Numbered from the stretch's first letter, positions 1-9,477 are shown. The stretch: 55,960 nucleotides of DNA from Bacteroidota bacterium (GCA_022571715.1 JACZXH010000012.1:1-55960), one strand, 5' to 3'. Numbers and translations: made by a program. Notes: generated from the sequence alone by a model not told the origin.

Positions 1-454
1 TACACCCATCCTGCACTTTCAGAAAAGTGCGTGTACGTTCTTTGATTGACCAGGAGGGATTAAACCGGATTGCCTCATTTATATCTGAAACAAACATAAC
101 CGGTTCATTTTTACGCTCAAATCCCTCAAGCAACTCCATGAGTCTGAATTTTTCAGCTGCTCCAAGAACGGCATCCACACCTGGAATCTCTGAAATTTCC
201 TTGGGTTTGAGTTGTGCATAACAACCTACCAAAGCAATAAAGGCTCCAGGTGATATGCTTCTAGCCTCCCGGACTATTTTCCTGCATTTTTTATCGGCAT
301 TTTCTGTAACCGAGCAGGTATTGATGATAAAAATATCAGGGGAGTCAGTAAAGTTAACCTTTTGGTATCCATTTGATTCAAACATCCTTGACAGGGTAGA
401 TGTTTCGGAAAAGTTGAGTTTACATCCAAGTGTATAAAAGGAAACCTTTTTCAT
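1..454 (-). CDS. MtaB-like tRNA methylthiotransferase, 5' part
   Basis: The first 151 codons of a gene that runs off the left edge. The product begins MKKVSFYTLGCKLNFSET, and has NTCSVTENAD near residue 50 and VGCYAQLKP near residue 80. These are the three cysteine-bearing motifs of the UPF0004 domain, which binds the second iron-sulfur cluster of radical-SAM methylthiotransferases. The visible part ends at KVQDGC, just before the radical-SAM CxxxCxxC motif, so that domain is outside the window. The GCKLN form and the sequence spacing resemble MtaB, which makes ms2t6A37 in tRNA, more than MiaB or RimO. That choice is inference. An in-frame ATG at 460 is an equally possible start. The gene is divergent from the glutamine synthetase. 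Confidence 0.85.
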   Translation of the reverse strand, partial: MKKVSFYTLGCKLNFSETSTLSRMFESNGYQKVNFTDSPDIFIINTCSVTENADKKCRKIVREARSISPGAFIALVGCYAQLKPKEISEIPGVDAVLGAAEKFRLMELLEGFERKNEPVMFVSDINEAIRFNPSWSIKERTRTFLKVQDGC

Positions 455-660
455 GTTCATTAAATCACAGTATGCAAAAGTAAAGAACACCTCATTAAAT
501 ACCTTCATTGAAGTGTCAGACGTAATATATTAGTTTAGAAAAAAGAATATATAAATTCCGAATCAGGGTAATAAATTATTCAAAATTGAAATTAAATTAA
601 TAAAATAAAGAAAACTGGATAAAAAATGGCCCAAAGATTTTATGAATAACGTATTTCGTA

Positions 661-668
661 TATTTTTG
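661..668 (+). promoter_or_regulatory. Candidate -7 box for the glutamine synthetase gene
   Basis: TATTTTTG matches the Bacteroidota -7 consensus TAnnTTTG and lies 26 bases before the ATG. The expected -33 position, near 638-641, is a T-run and not a clear TTG. The 240-base gap around it is AT-rich and holds no gene. Confidence 0.4.
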
Positions 669-694
669 AGGAATTTTTAAAACAGATAACAAAT

Positions 695-2857
695 ATGGCC
701 AATTTAAGATTCAAAGCGTTGGAAATGGTGGAAAAACGTTCCACTGAAAGGGTTTTCCCTCCTTCAGAAAAAATTTCAGATTATTTTGCAGAAGATGCTT
801 TCACATTGGATAAAATGAAAGCAACTCTCTCGCCTGACTTGTATAAACGTGTGGCAAAAGCCATAGAAAAAGGTACCAAAATGAATGAAGAAACGGCGGA
901 TGCCGTAGCATCTGCTGTAAAAATGTGGGCAATATCAAAAGGAGTGACCCATTATACGCACTGGTTTCAACCGCTTACCGGAGCCACTGCTGAAAAGCAT
1001 GATTCTTTTTACGATGCACAATCAGGTATTGAAAAGTTCAAAGGTAGTATGCTGGTACAGCAGGAGCCTGATGCTTCTTCCTTTCCGCACGGAGGTATTA
1101 GGAGTACTTTTGAAGCACGCGGATATACCGCATGGGACCCAAGCTCACCTTTGTTTATCTGGGGAAGAACGCTATGTATTCCCTGTGTGTTCGTTTCTTA
1201 TACCGGAGAAGCGCTTGACTACAAAGCTCCGTTGATGAAGGCTGTGGATGCTGTAAACATAGCTGCGACCAGGGTTTGCCAGTATTTCGATCGGAATGTA
1301 TTACGCGTAAATGCCTCATTGGGGTGCGAACAGGAATACTTTGTGATTGATCGCGCTTTATTTAATGCCCGCCCCGACCTGGTGATGACCGGCAGAACAG
1401 TTTTCGGGCATATCCCTGCTCGTGGTCAGCAGCTTGATGATCATTATTTCGGAGCCATCCCCAGCAGGGTGTATAATTATATAAAAGATTTTGAGATAGA
1501 GGCATTAAAACTTGGAATTCCTGTAACCACGAGGCACAACGAGGTGGCTCCAAGTCAGTTTGAAATTGCTCCGCTTTATGAAGACATAAATGTAGCTACG
1601 GACCATAATCAACTGCTAATGGACGTAATGAAAAGGGTATCAGCAAGGCACAATCTAAAAGTTTTGTTTCATGAAAAACCCTTTGCAGGATTAAATGGAA
1701 ACGGGAAGCATAATAACTGGTCGCTTATAACCAATACCGGAGTAAATCTGTTTCAACCTAGTAGTTCCGCCCGCGAGAATCTGCAATTCCTCGTGTTTTT
1801 GATTTGCACCATCAAAGCTGTGTATGAATATAATGGACTTTTACGCGCTTCCATTGCATCGGCAGGTAACGATCACCGGCTTGGCGCCAACGAAGCTCCT
1901 CCTGCAATTATGTCGGTATTTATTGGCTCTGAGCTTACCACAGTACTCGACGAAATGGAAAAAAGTGGCAACATACGTCTTGATAAAGGGGAAAATATGT
2001 ATATGAAACTCGGAATTGATAAAATTCCTGAAATCATACTTGATAAAACGGACAGAAACAGGACTTCACCATTTGCATTTACAGGAAACAAATTTGAGTT
2101 CAGGGCTGTGGGAGGTTCTGAGAATGTAGCTGCGTCGATGACCGTATTGAATCTGATCGTTGCCGACCAGCTCACTAAATTTAAAACGACGATTGATGTT
2201 CAAATTGAAAAAGGAAAGGAAAAGAAAGTGGCTATTGCCAATGTTTTGAGGCAGTATATAAAAGAGTCAAAAGCAATTCGTTTCGAAGGTGATAACTATT
2301 CCGAGTCATGGACGAAAGAAGCAAAGAAAAGGGGATTACCCAATGTAAAAAATACACCTGAGGCGCTTTTGGCCTATCAAACTCCTAAAGTCCGGACACT
2401 TTTCAGAAAATACGGCGTTTTGTCTGATCGTGAAATTGATGCACGCCAGGAAATTAAGCTGGAAAATTATATTTTGAAAATTCAGATTGAATCAAGAGTG
2501 ATCGCAGATTTGGTGCTAAACCATATAATACCAACCGCTTCAAAATACCAGAATATATTGATAAAAAATGCACTGGGCTTGAAAGAACTGAAGCTCGATA
2601 ATTCGGAAGTCAGGAAATCAATTGATTCAATATCGAAACAAATCAAAATCATTTCTTCTGAGGTTGACAAGATGACTGAAGAACGGAAAAGAATCAACAA
2701 AATTGAAGATAGCGCAAAGAAAGCGGCAGCATATTGCAGTGACATAAAAGAAAAATATTTTGACAAAATAAGGAATGCCGTAGATAAACTGGAGCTACAG
2801 ATTGATGACGATGACTGGCCGTTGGTGAAATACAGAGAGATGTTGTTTTTAAGATAG
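695..2857 (+). CDS. glnN: Type III glutamine synthetase (GlnN)
   Basis: 720 residues, the usual size for GSIII, which is about 250 residues longer than GSI. It makes glutamine from glutamate, ammonia and ATP in the cytoplasm. The N-terminal GSIII-specific region (RSTERVFPPSEKISDYF) is followed by the catalytic core: THYTHWFQPLTG, LGCEQEYFVID (metal-binding glutamates), TRHNEVAPSQFEIAP, NGNGKHNNWSL, and ASAGNDHRLGANEAPPAI. The C-terminal 150 residues are helical and rich in lysine and glutamate, as is typical of GSIII. It stands alone, with no ammonium transporter or PII gene nearby. Family assignment is secure. Confidence 0.97.
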   Translation: MANLRFKALEMVEKRSTERVFPPSEKISDYFAEDAFTLDKMKATLSPDLYKRVAKAIEKGTKMNEETADAVASAVKMWAISKGVTHYTHWFQPLTGATAEKHDSFYDAQSGIEKFKGSMLVQQEPDASSFPHGGIRSTFEARGYTAWDPSSPLFIWGRTLCIPCVFVSYTGEALDYKAPLMKAVDAVNIAATRVCQYFDRNVLRVNASLGCEQEYFVIDRALFNARPDLVMTGRTVFGHIPARGQQLDDHYFGAIPSRVYNYIKDFEIEALKLGIPVTTRHNEVAPSQFEIAPLYEDINVATDHNQLLMDVMKRVSARHNLKVLFHEKPFAGLNGNGKHNNWSLITNTGVNLFQPSSSARENLQFLVFLICTIKAVYEYNGLLRASIASAGNDHRLGANEAPPAIMSVFIGSELTTVLDEMEKSGNIRLDKGENMYMKLGIDKIPEIILDKTDRNRTSPFAFTGNKFEFRAVGGSENVAASMTVLNLIVADQLTKFKTTIDVQIEKGKEKKVAIANVLRQYIKESKAIRFEGDNYSESWTKEAKKRGLPNVKNTPEALLAYQTPKVRTLFRKYGVLSDREIDARQEIKLENYILKIQIESRVIADLVLNHIIPTASKYQNILIKNALGLKELKLDNSEVRKSIDSISKQIKIISSEVDKMTEERKRINKIEDSAKKAAAYCSDIKEKYFDKIRNAVDKLELQIDDDDWPLVKYREMLFLR

Positions 2858-2951
2858 TAAATGGAGCTTGCAGACTTATGAAGAATGTTTGCTCTCAAAG
2901 GACATTACGATCAGGAAGGTTCAATTAAAAATCCGTGTAAAACCAAATGCT

Positions 2952-3851
2952 TTAATTACTCGTGATATCATTGTACACACTTTTTACACTGCCCATATCC
3001 AGAATAGCTTCTTTGATCAGCTGTGGATTGTTCCAGGGGATAAAGTGGTTAAATTTTTCATAATACCGGATGTCCACTTTAGCATTTACAAGCATTCTTT
3101 CGGCAAACACTGCATTCATTGGATTTACCAGACTATCATTTCCACCTTGTATCACCGTTACCGGAATTCTGATATCCTTCCAATACAGCAGCATATGCTT
3201 TAATTCCTGTTTAAGGAAATAAATTTCGTCGTTGGTTACACGCAGTGAACGCGGCACCATCCAGTTCAATAATGACATTCGCAACGGCCCGCGCCAATAT
3301 TCGCTTGGCTCCAACTCCGGATCAATGGAAGCGGCTACCATGATCACTCCTCCAACCAGTTCGGGAAACTGCATTGCTATTTTGGCAATAACCGGCCCAC
3401 CAAGCGAATGTCCAACCAGTATAGGTAGTTTGTCAGATCTGTTCAGCTCCAGCACCGGTTTTATCAATTCGGCCTGCCTCAATAGTGAAGGTTCGGCTTT
3501 GCCAAAATCAGAATATCCGTAACCCGGTCGGTCTACAGAAATAAGCCTGAAATTTTCCAGCAACTCTTTATCGGACATAAACGCAATAAAGGAGCTCCAG
3601 GAGCCTGGAGCTCCATGAAAAAAGATAACCATCTGCGAGGTTTGTTTTCCAATGTCTGCAAAGTAAATCGTACGACCATCTATTTTATAACTTTTCAGAC
3701 TCGGCTGTTGACCGGTATCTTTGAAATATTCATAAACTTCCGATTCACTCATTCTGAACCGAAAGCATCCGGATGTGAGCTGCGTAAGTAATAAAATCAG
3801 GAATGCTGCAATTATCAGCCGTTTGAAGGGTTTACGAATATGAAAATTCAT
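2952..3851 (-). CDS. Alpha/beta-hydrolase, putative lipoprotein
   Basis: A 299-residue alpha/beta-hydrolase fold protein. The start at 3851 gives a hydrophobic N-terminal segment ending LTSGC, a slightly atypical lipobox with T at -3, so the protein is probably lipid-anchored in the envelope. FFHGAPGSW supplies the oxyanion loop, VGHSLGG holds the nucleophile serine (GxSxG), GGNDSLV the acid and FNHFIPW the histidine, so the triad looks complete. The substrate cannot be told from sequence. The open frame extends to 3893, but that start would run into the protease gene upstream. With 3851 there is a 22-base gap, suggesting co-transcription with ctp. Confidence 0.85.
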   Translation of the reverse strand: MNFHIRKPFKRLIIAAFLILLLTQLTSGCFRFRMSESEVYEYFKDTGQQPSLKSYKIDGRTIYFADIGKQTSQMVIFFHGAPGSWSSFIAFMSDKELLENFRLISVDRPGYGYSDFGKAEPSLLRQAELIKPVLELNRSDKLPILVGHSLGGPVIAKIAMQFPELVGGVIMVAASIDPELEPSEYWRGPLRMSLLNWMVPRSLRVTNDEIYFLKQELKHMLLYWKDIRIPVTVIQGGNDSLVNPMNAVFAERMLVNAKVDIRYYEKFNHFIPWNNPQLIKEAILDMGSVKSVYNDITSN

Positions 3852-3873
3852 TGAGAAAGCATGTTGGACCGGA

Positions 3874-5514
3874 TTACTCCAGTAAACTGGCATATTTTAC
3901 AGAACTGGAAAGTATATCTATGGTTTTTAGAATAAACGGATCATCATTAAATCCGGCTTCGATGGCTCCGTGTTCCAGATAATACCGTGAAACGATTTCT
4001 TTTTCCAGAAGCCTGACAATATCTTCTTTGAATCTGTAGATATCTGATTTTTTTTGCTTTTGGATTTCGTCTTGTAATTGATTATATGCATTTTCGATCA
4101 CATTCCAGTTTCCTTCTTTCTGACTGTATGTCTTCAGGTTTAGCAGGTCTTCTTCAGTATTGTTTTTGAAGGTAAATCCCTGCCTATTCAACCAATTTAA
4201 AAAAATTTCATAATCCTCATCCGACAAATGATATTGCACGGGGGCCGCAATTTTTTCATGATCATGATGAAATATCGTGGCATATTGGAAAATAAATCCC
4301 TGTGTATTAAGCGACCGTACAACTGGAGGTAAATGATGTTCTTCAATTTCGATGTCAGGATCTATTCCACCTCCATCAAATACAGTGCGGCCGTTTTTTG
4401 TCTTAAAAGCAGTGATAAGTGAATCGGGTACGGTTCCAATACTCCCATCAGGCCTTCGGTGGGAATAATCCAGCGCTTGAATGCATCTGCCGCTTGGTAT
4501 GTAGTATTTTGCAGTTGTTACCTTGAGTTGGGCGTTATAGCTCAGACGGCGGGTGGTTTGAACCAGCCCTTTTCCATATGACTTCTGACCAACAAGGAAT
4601 CCGCGGTCATAATCCTGCATTACCCCGGCTACAATCTCTGATGCAGACGCACTACCGCTGTTGATCAGTATTGCCAGTGGGATTTTAGTATCCACAGGAT
4701 CAAACATAGCCAGGTAATTGGTATTATTTTCTTCTATTTTTCCTTTGGTACTTACAATGGCCGATCCTTTTGGAAGAAATATATTTGAAATGTTGACTGC
4801 CTCAATTAGGAGGCCACCCGGATTTCCTCGCAGATCAAGAATGATACCCTGTGCTCCTTGTTTTTTAAGATTTTTTAAAGCATTCTTTACATTTCTGGAA
4901 GCGTTCTGCGTAAATTCATTAAGTTTGATGTAGCCCACATTTTCTTTTAAAAGGCCGTAAAAAGGTACATTTTCGATGGTTATTTTTTCTCTTTCAATTC
5001 GAATATCCATTGGCGCTTCAAAACCATATCTTTTCACCGTGAGTACCACTTCCGTTATATTCTGACCCTTCAAAAGCTTGTTTATATCGTCACGGGACTT
5101 TTCCGCAATTCCTATATGATTAATCGCCAGCACCTGATCGCCGATCTGTAATTTGCTCCCATGTGCAGAATATCCTTCAAAGATCATAGATATGTATGTC
5201 TTGTTGTCAATTTGAATCGTTGAGGCCCCGATTCCTCCGTACTGTCCTGTATTGAGTGTCCTGAAATCTTCAATACGGTCTTCAGAAATATAGTTGGTGT
5301 AGGGATCAAGCGACGCTAGCATTGCGTCGATGCCCGTTTTCATAAGTTTATTCGGGTTTGTTTCATCCACATAAAACGCGTTAACTTCTTTGTACAGAGA
5401 TGAAAAAATGCTCATACTTTGTGTTATCTTAAAAAACCTGTCACTGAAGCTAAATGCAGTAAAAAGCAATAGTATGACGAGCATTGTCAAAAAAAACAGT
5501 TTTTTTTGTTTCAT
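3874..5514 (-). CDS. S41 family C-terminal processing peptidase (Ctp)
   Basis: A 546-residue tail-specific protease. Residues 1-24 form one hydrophobic export or anchor segment. The N-terminal helical region contains the family motif DPYTNYIS. A PDZ domain spans about residues 90-165 (YGGIGAST, LQIGDQVLAINH). The S41 core follows, with ILDLRGNPGG near 230, catalytic Ser290 in SGSASASE and Lys315 in SYGKG, the normal 25-residue spacing of the Ser-Lys dyad. It should act in the periplasm, trimming or degrading proteins from exposed C-termini. The C-terminal 150 residues are charged and helical. I chose the ATG at 5514 over the upstream one at 5532 because it begins directly at the positively charged end of the signal segment. 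Confidence 0.93.
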   Translation of the reverse strand: MKQKKLFFLTMLVILLLFTAFSFSDRFFKITQSMSIFSSLYKEVNAFYVDETNPNKLMKTGIDAMLASLDPYTNYISEDRIEDFRTLNTGQYGGIGASTIQIDNKTYISMIFEGYSAHGSKLQIGDQVLAINHIGIAEKSRDDINKLLKGQNITEVVLTVKRYGFEAPMDIRIEREKITIENVPFYGLLKENVGYIKLNEFTQNASRNVKNALKNLKKQGAQGIILDLRGNPGGLLIEAVNISNIFLPKGSAIVSTKGKIEENNTNYLAMFDPVDTKIPLAILINSGSASASEIVAGVMQDYDRGFLVGQKSYGKGLVQTTRRLSYNAQLKVTTAKYYIPSGRCIQALDYSHRRPDGSIGTVPDSLITAFKTKNGRTVFDGGGIDPDIEIEEHHLPPVVRSLNTQGFIFQYATIFHHDHEKIAAPVQYHLSDEDYEIFLNWLNRQGFTFKNNTEEDLLNLKTYSQKEGNWNVIENAYNQLQDEIQKQKKSDIYRFKEDIVRLLEKEIVSRYYLEHGAIEAGFNDDPFILKTIDILSSSVKYASLLE

Positions 5515-5711
5515 TATATTGTTGTGGATCATGCGAACTTATTACGAATTTACGATAAAACATTAATCCATGTTTACGAGTTCATTAATTTCAGTGCAGC
5601 CATGCGCTTGATTTATTCCGGTTATCACATTACAAGTAGACTGAAATAGCATATAAACATAACATAAGAGTTATTTTTAAAAAATAAGGGCAAATGATCT
5701 ACTAATCCAGT

Positions 5712-6335
5712 TTACCCTTTAGGAACACTGAAACCCGTAAAAAGCATAAATGACCGGAAGGATTTTATGGTTTGGTTAATTAAATGTGGCCACTCGCTAA
5801 GAGTGGTCTTCCTGCTTATTTTAATAAAGGCATTATTTCTTGCAAGATCTTTGAACTGATCAAACGTAATTTTATTGGAACGTATATAATTTGTCGATTC
5901 AAAGTGGTATTCCCAGGGAGTCGATGAAACACATACATATACATCTTCTGTCTTCATTTTGCTCCAGTAGTGATTTAGCTTGGGTAATGCGTTGGTCATT
6001 GCAGTGCCTTCAAGGTGGAGGCTATAGCTAAAAAAATTTCCCCACCAGAATATAACTCTGAAAGAGAATGTGTCTTCTTTCTGAAATTTTTTAGGATAAT
6101 CCAGCACAATCCAGGGCAGCCCCCGGTAATTTTCACCTTTTGAAATTTTTGGAGATAACCTTATCAGGCGAGGATCCAAATTGTATTTACCGGTGTCAAG
6201 CTCCTCCTTTAGCTCTTGTGCCACTGCTTTAAATAGGCCATTGATCTTCTGCTTTATAATGTGCCCGGTAAGCAAAAAATCGGTGTCAGCAAGATATTTT
6301 AATTCATTTTTAGTAAAATTTATTTCGGCCATCAA
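5712..6335 (-). CDS. Unrecognised cytoplasmic protein, 207 aa
   Basis: I do not recognise a family. The product has no signal peptide and no membrane segment. It is rich in aromatic residues (RVIFWWGNFFSYSLHLEG, SSTPWEYHFESTNYI) and reads like an alpha+beta globular protein. The N-terminal third is helical (FTKNELKYLADTDFLLTGHIIKQKI). The second ATG, at 6332, is an equally good start. It is flanked by about 180 bases before ctp and by the broken small gene on the other side, and is probably its own unit. Codon use and length support a real gene. Confidence 0.65.
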   Translation of the reverse strand: MMAEINFTKNELKYLADTDFLLTGHIIKQKINGLFKAVAQELKEELDTGKYNLDPRLIRLSPKISKGENYRGLPWIVLDYPKKFQKEDTFSFRVIFWWGNFFSYSLHLEGTAMTNALPKLNHYWSKMKTEDVYVCVSSTPWEYHFESTNYIRSNKITFDQFKDLARNNAFIKISRKTTLSEWPHLINQTIKSFRSFMLFTGFSVPKG

Positions 6336-6363
6336 ATAAATATAAAATATTAAGTCGGTCTTG

Positions 6364-6541
6364 CTATAACCTGTCTGGTAATTGTATCACCTTAATTACG
6401 ATTTCATTTTCTCCTGGCTTGGTAGTAATTTTCTGCACATTATTGGTTGACAGTCCTGAATTGAGTTCATATTTAAGACTCGATTAGTTTTTTAACAAAC
6501 CCAACTTCAAGAAGACTTGGGTTATAATCCAGTGTTTTCAT
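6364..6541 (-). pseudogene. Small conserved-looking gene broken by a +1 frameshift
   Basis: From the ATG at 6541 the minus strand encodes MKTLDYNPSLLEVGFVKKL, three more residues (IES), then TAA at 6475-6473. If the reading frame moves forward by one base just before that stop, at 6477, it continues for 37 more codons through LKYELNSGLS and ends VIKVIQLPDRL at a TAG at 6364. Both halves have protein-like composition and join without overlap into a 59-residue product. It lies 51 bases downstream of fabH on the same strand. I infer a small gene inactivated by one indel. A programmed frameshift or a sequencing error would look the same. Confidence 0.5.
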
Positions 6542-6592
6542 AGTTGATTTCTGATTTTCTATCTATATAAACAGTAAAAGTTTCAGGTTATT

Positions 6593-7591
6593 TTACATTC
6601 GTATCAGCGCCGATGCCCAGGTAAATCCGCTGCCAAAAGCTGCCAGACAAATGATATCGTTTTCATTTATGCGCCCTTCACCTGTGGCTTCGCTGAAACA
6701 AATCGGTATTGAAGCTGCCGTAGTATTTCCATAACGCATAATATTATTGTAAATTTTGTCGTCTGCAAGGCCGAGCCGTTTTTGTACAAACTGGTTGATC
6801 CGCAGGTTGGCCTGATGCGGGATAAGAAGATCTATGTCTTCGATGGTCAGATCAGCAGCATCCAGTGCTTCCTGGATGACTTCAGGAAAACGTACGACCG
6901 CATGTTTGAAGACCTCTCTTCCATCCATATAGCCTTTAAATGATTCATTATCAACGATATCTTTACTGAGCCGGACTTTCCTGCTGCTGCCCGGATCTTT
7001 GAGGTATAACAATTCAGCATACCGGCCGTCGGAATGAATATGTGTTGTCAGAATGCCTTTGCTGGTTAAATCAGAAGCTTTTAGAATCATGGCCCCAGCA
7101 CCATCGGCAAAAATCACTGTCATGTTTCTATGAGCTGTGTCGAATGTCAAGACTGAAGACTGAATTTCAGCGCCAATAACAAGCACATTTTTATACATTC
7201 CTGTCTTGATGTACTGATCGGCAACAGAAATGGCATATATAAATCCTGAACATGCATTTCTAATATCCATAGCAGGGATGCTATGTAGCCCAAGTTCACG
7301 CTGCAACAGAACGCCTGATCCAGGGAAAAAATAATCGGGAAAAATAGTAGCAAATACAATAAAATCAATTTCATCTGCTTTCATCCCCGCCCTTTCAAGT
7401 GCCATTTTACTGGCTCGAGCCGCCATATTTGCTACGGTGTCTTTTTCTGGATCAAAATACCTGCGTTCTTTTATCCCTGTCCGTTCTGTAATCCATTCGT
7501 CAGATGTATCCATCAGTTTAGCAAGATCCTCGTTAGTGACTACTTTCTCAGGAACAAAATGCCCTGATCCTGCAATTATAGAATGAAACAT
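6593..7591 (-). CDS. fabH: Beta-ketoacyl-ACP synthase III (FabH family)
   Basis: 332 residues, full length for FabH, which condenses an acyl-CoA starter with malonyl-ACP to begin fatty-acid synthesis. The triad is complete: Cys114 in DIRNACSGF, His in LLIPHQANLRI and Asn in RYGNTTAASIP. The C-terminal glycine loop (FGSGFTWASALIRM) is intact. It is not next to plsX or rpmF, so it may be an extra copy rather than the housekeeping one. Related enzymes make specialised ketones or quinolones, so the primer specificity is open. Confidence 0.93.
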   Translation of the reverse strand: MFHSIIAGSGHFVPEKVVTNEDLAKLMDTSDEWITERTGIKERRYFDPEKDTVANMAARASKMALERAGMKADEIDFIVFATIFPDYFFPGSGVLLQRELGLHSIPAMDIRNACSGFIYAISVADQYIKTGMYKNVLVIGAEIQSSVLTFDTAHRNMTVIFADGAGAMILKASDLTSKGILTTHIHSDGRYAELLYLKDPGSSRKVRLSKDIVDNESFKGYMDGREVFKHAVVRFPEVIQEALDAADLTIEDIDLLIPHQANLRINQFVQKRLGLADDKIYNNIMRYGNTTAASIPICFSEATGEGRINENDIICLAAFGSGFTWASALIRM

Positions 7592-7663
7592 ATGGCCGTT
7601 ATTAAGTGGACTTTAATTTAAACATATTTCCAAAAACTTAATTCATTGAACTGGAAAATCATA

Positions 7664-8362
7664 TCAGTTAAACAGTGAATAATTACCGAACTGATCAACT
7701 GGTGATGATGGTTGGATAAGGTCAGGACTGTCGTATGATGTTTTATTAATTCTGGATGACACTGGGTAAGACCCCATTTCTTCATCCAAAACATTTGAAA
7801 GTACATCTAAATGTTGATCCATTGTCAGATTATCATCAAGCCATTTCCAGCCATTTTCCTTGTTTAGCATTAGAGGCATATCCATAGTAAACGATTGTAA
7901 TGTCTGTTCAGCTTTCGTGGTTATGATCAGGAATGTATGTACAATCCGGCTCTCCTCGTCGTCAAATTCATCCCATAAACCGGGCATTAAAAAAGTTTTT
8001 TGATCATTTAAAATAAACCGGTATGGGATTTCACTTTTTTTTGAAACCTTTTTCCAAAGGTAGATGCCATCAGCAGGAACAAGACAACGTCTGCTCACCA
8101 GTGCGTTTTTATACGTAATTTTTGAAGTAAGTTGATTTGAATCGGCATAAATTAGTTTTCGGCTTATGGATTTATTTTTTCCCCAGGAGGGAGGCAAACC
8201 CCAGTAAAATAAGGAGATACCTTTTGGACTTGAATTGGTTATTACCGGCAGCAATCTGCCTGGTGATGCATTATAACAGGGTTGGTATTCCGGAACGATC
8301 TCTAATGTAAAATATTTTTCAAGATCTTCAGGCGCTGCAGTTATGGTATATCGATCAAACAT
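7664..8362 (-). CDS. SRAP-fold protein lacking the catalytic residues
   Basis: 232 residues of the SOS-response-associated peptidase (YedK/HMCES) family. The family skeleton is clear: an N-terminal DRYT, SLFYWGLPPSWGK (family WGLIP..W), RRCLVPADGIYLWKK (family RRCLVPADGFYEWK), MPGLWDEF (family AGLWE) and the DMPLML segment. The residues that matter are changed. The protein starts MFDRYT where the family starts MCGRY, so the Cys2 that crosslinks to abasic DNA is Phe. The glutamate of GFYEW is Leu. The histidine of the HDRMP segment is Thr, and the usual NARAE motif is absent. It should not form the abasic-site thiazolidine crosslink, though it may still bind DNA ends. A divergent, non-catalytic paralog is the best reading. 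Confidence 0.85.
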   Translation of the reverse strand: MFDRYTITAAPEDLEKYFTLEIVPEYQPCYNASPGRLLPVITNSSPKGISLFYWGLPPSWGKNKSISRKLIYADSNQLTSKITYKNALVSRRCLVPADGIYLWKKVSKKSEIPYRFILNDQKTFLMPGLWDEFDDEESRIVHTFLIITTKAEQTLQSFTMDMPLMLNKENGWKWLDDNLTMDQHLDVLSNVLDEEMGSYPVSSRINKTSYDSPDLIQPSSPVDQFGNYSLFN

Positions 8363-8381
8363 TTTTTCTAATCTAATAAAT

Positions 8382-9431
8382 TCACGTCTTAACAGGTTTA
8401 TTCATTGCGATGAAATGAACCGCCCTGTGCTCTGACCAGTAATACTCGGTATCAAAACTTGTAAACCCACAATGCCCACCCCGTTCAGGGGCTTCAAAGT
8501 AAATATATTTATTATTTGTGAGTTTTTCGAATGGGAAACATGTTTCGGCTAAAAATGGGTCATTTCTGGCATTTACAATCAGCACAGGTTTTCTGATTCT
8601 GTGAAGGAAAAAAAGCGAACTGCAGGATTGATAATAGTCTTTTGCATCCTTGAATCCATGGATAGGTGCAGTAAAAAGATCGTCAAAATGAAAAACATGC
8701 CTTACCTTGTCAATCTGTTCAAGCGAGATATGCTCCGGCAGTTTTCCTTCTTTTTGTTTCACTTTGTTTTTTAATGATTTCAGAAACCTTTGTGAATACA
8801 CATAGTTATACCATTTCATCATTTTTTTGCTGCTTGCTTCCAGATCAAGAGGAACACTGAAAACAACTCCTGCTATAACTGGTCGAGCGGGATCTTCCCC
8901 GATTTCCCCAAAATATTTCAATACAAGGTTGCCACCCAGGCTAAAACCAATGAGTGAGATTGATTGATAACCCTGACTCATGGCATGTTTTACAACTACA
9001 TCAAGATCATCAGTAGCACCGCTGTGATAAAATCGGTGGTGTAAATTTATCTCGCCACTACAGCTCCGGTAGTTCCATGCTAGTACATCGTGTTTCAACA
9101 AATTTGATACCGCACTCGTCATGCCAAGCATGTAGGGTTTTTGTGAATCGCCTTCAAGTCCATGACAAATAATAACAAGTTCTTTTGATCCGGCTTTTAA
9201 CCAGTCAAGATCAATGAAATCCTGATCAGGTGTGGTTATTCGTTCACGTGTAAGTTTTACATTGCTTATTTTTCGAAATAACGCAGGATAAATGGTTTCG
9301 ATGTGAGCGTTAAAAAGCAACGGCGGTGGGCTGTATGTTGACGGAATAATCAATTTCTGCTCAGGATTTTTGTCAATAATACACCATTCATCAAAAAAAT
9401 TTAAATAATCAGGGATAATGTAACGTTTCAT
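8382..9431 (-). CDS. YheT-type alpha/beta-hydrolase
   Basis: 349 residues. FNAHIETIYPALFRK is the family signature near the N-terminus, followed by CHGLEGDSQKPYM (oxyanion region), GFSLGGNLVLKYFGE (nucleophile serine), NARNDPFL (acid) and GGHCGF (histidine). YheT/ABHD1-3 proteins are esterases or lipases of lipid-like substrates; the substrate here is unknown. The ATG at 9431 starts a cytoplasmic-looking protein without a signal peptide. An in-frame ATG at 9455 would add eight residues. The gene is divergent from the TonB receptor, with fewer than 50 bases between the two starts. Confidence 0.88.
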   Translation of the reverse strand: MKRYIIPDYLNFFDEWCIIDKNPEQKLIIPSTYSPPPLLFNAHIETIYPALFRKISNVKLTRERITTPDQDFIDLDWLKAGSKELVIICHGLEGDSQKPYMLGMTSAVSNLLKHDVLAWNYRSCSGEINLHHRFYHSGATDDLDVVVKHAMSQGYQSISLIGFSLGGNLVLKYFGEIGEDPARPVIAGVVFSVPLDLEASSKKMMKWYNYVYSQRFLKSLKNKVKQKEGKLPEHISLEQIDKVRHVFHFDDLFTAPIHGFKDAKDYYQSCSSLFFLHRIRKPVLIVNARNDPFLAETCFPFEKLTNNKYIYFEAPERGGHCGFTSFDTEYYWSEHRAVHFIAMNKPVKT

Positions 9432-9477
9432 CGTACTTTTTCGTAACACATCCACGGTTCGATTATAAGCTTAAATA

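Noticed and set aside
2482-2898. 138-codon frame on the minus strand inside glnN
   Set aside because: It is the antisense shadow of a well-conserved gene; its lysine/glutamate-rich counterpart reads as serine/isoleucine/leucine-rich sequence.
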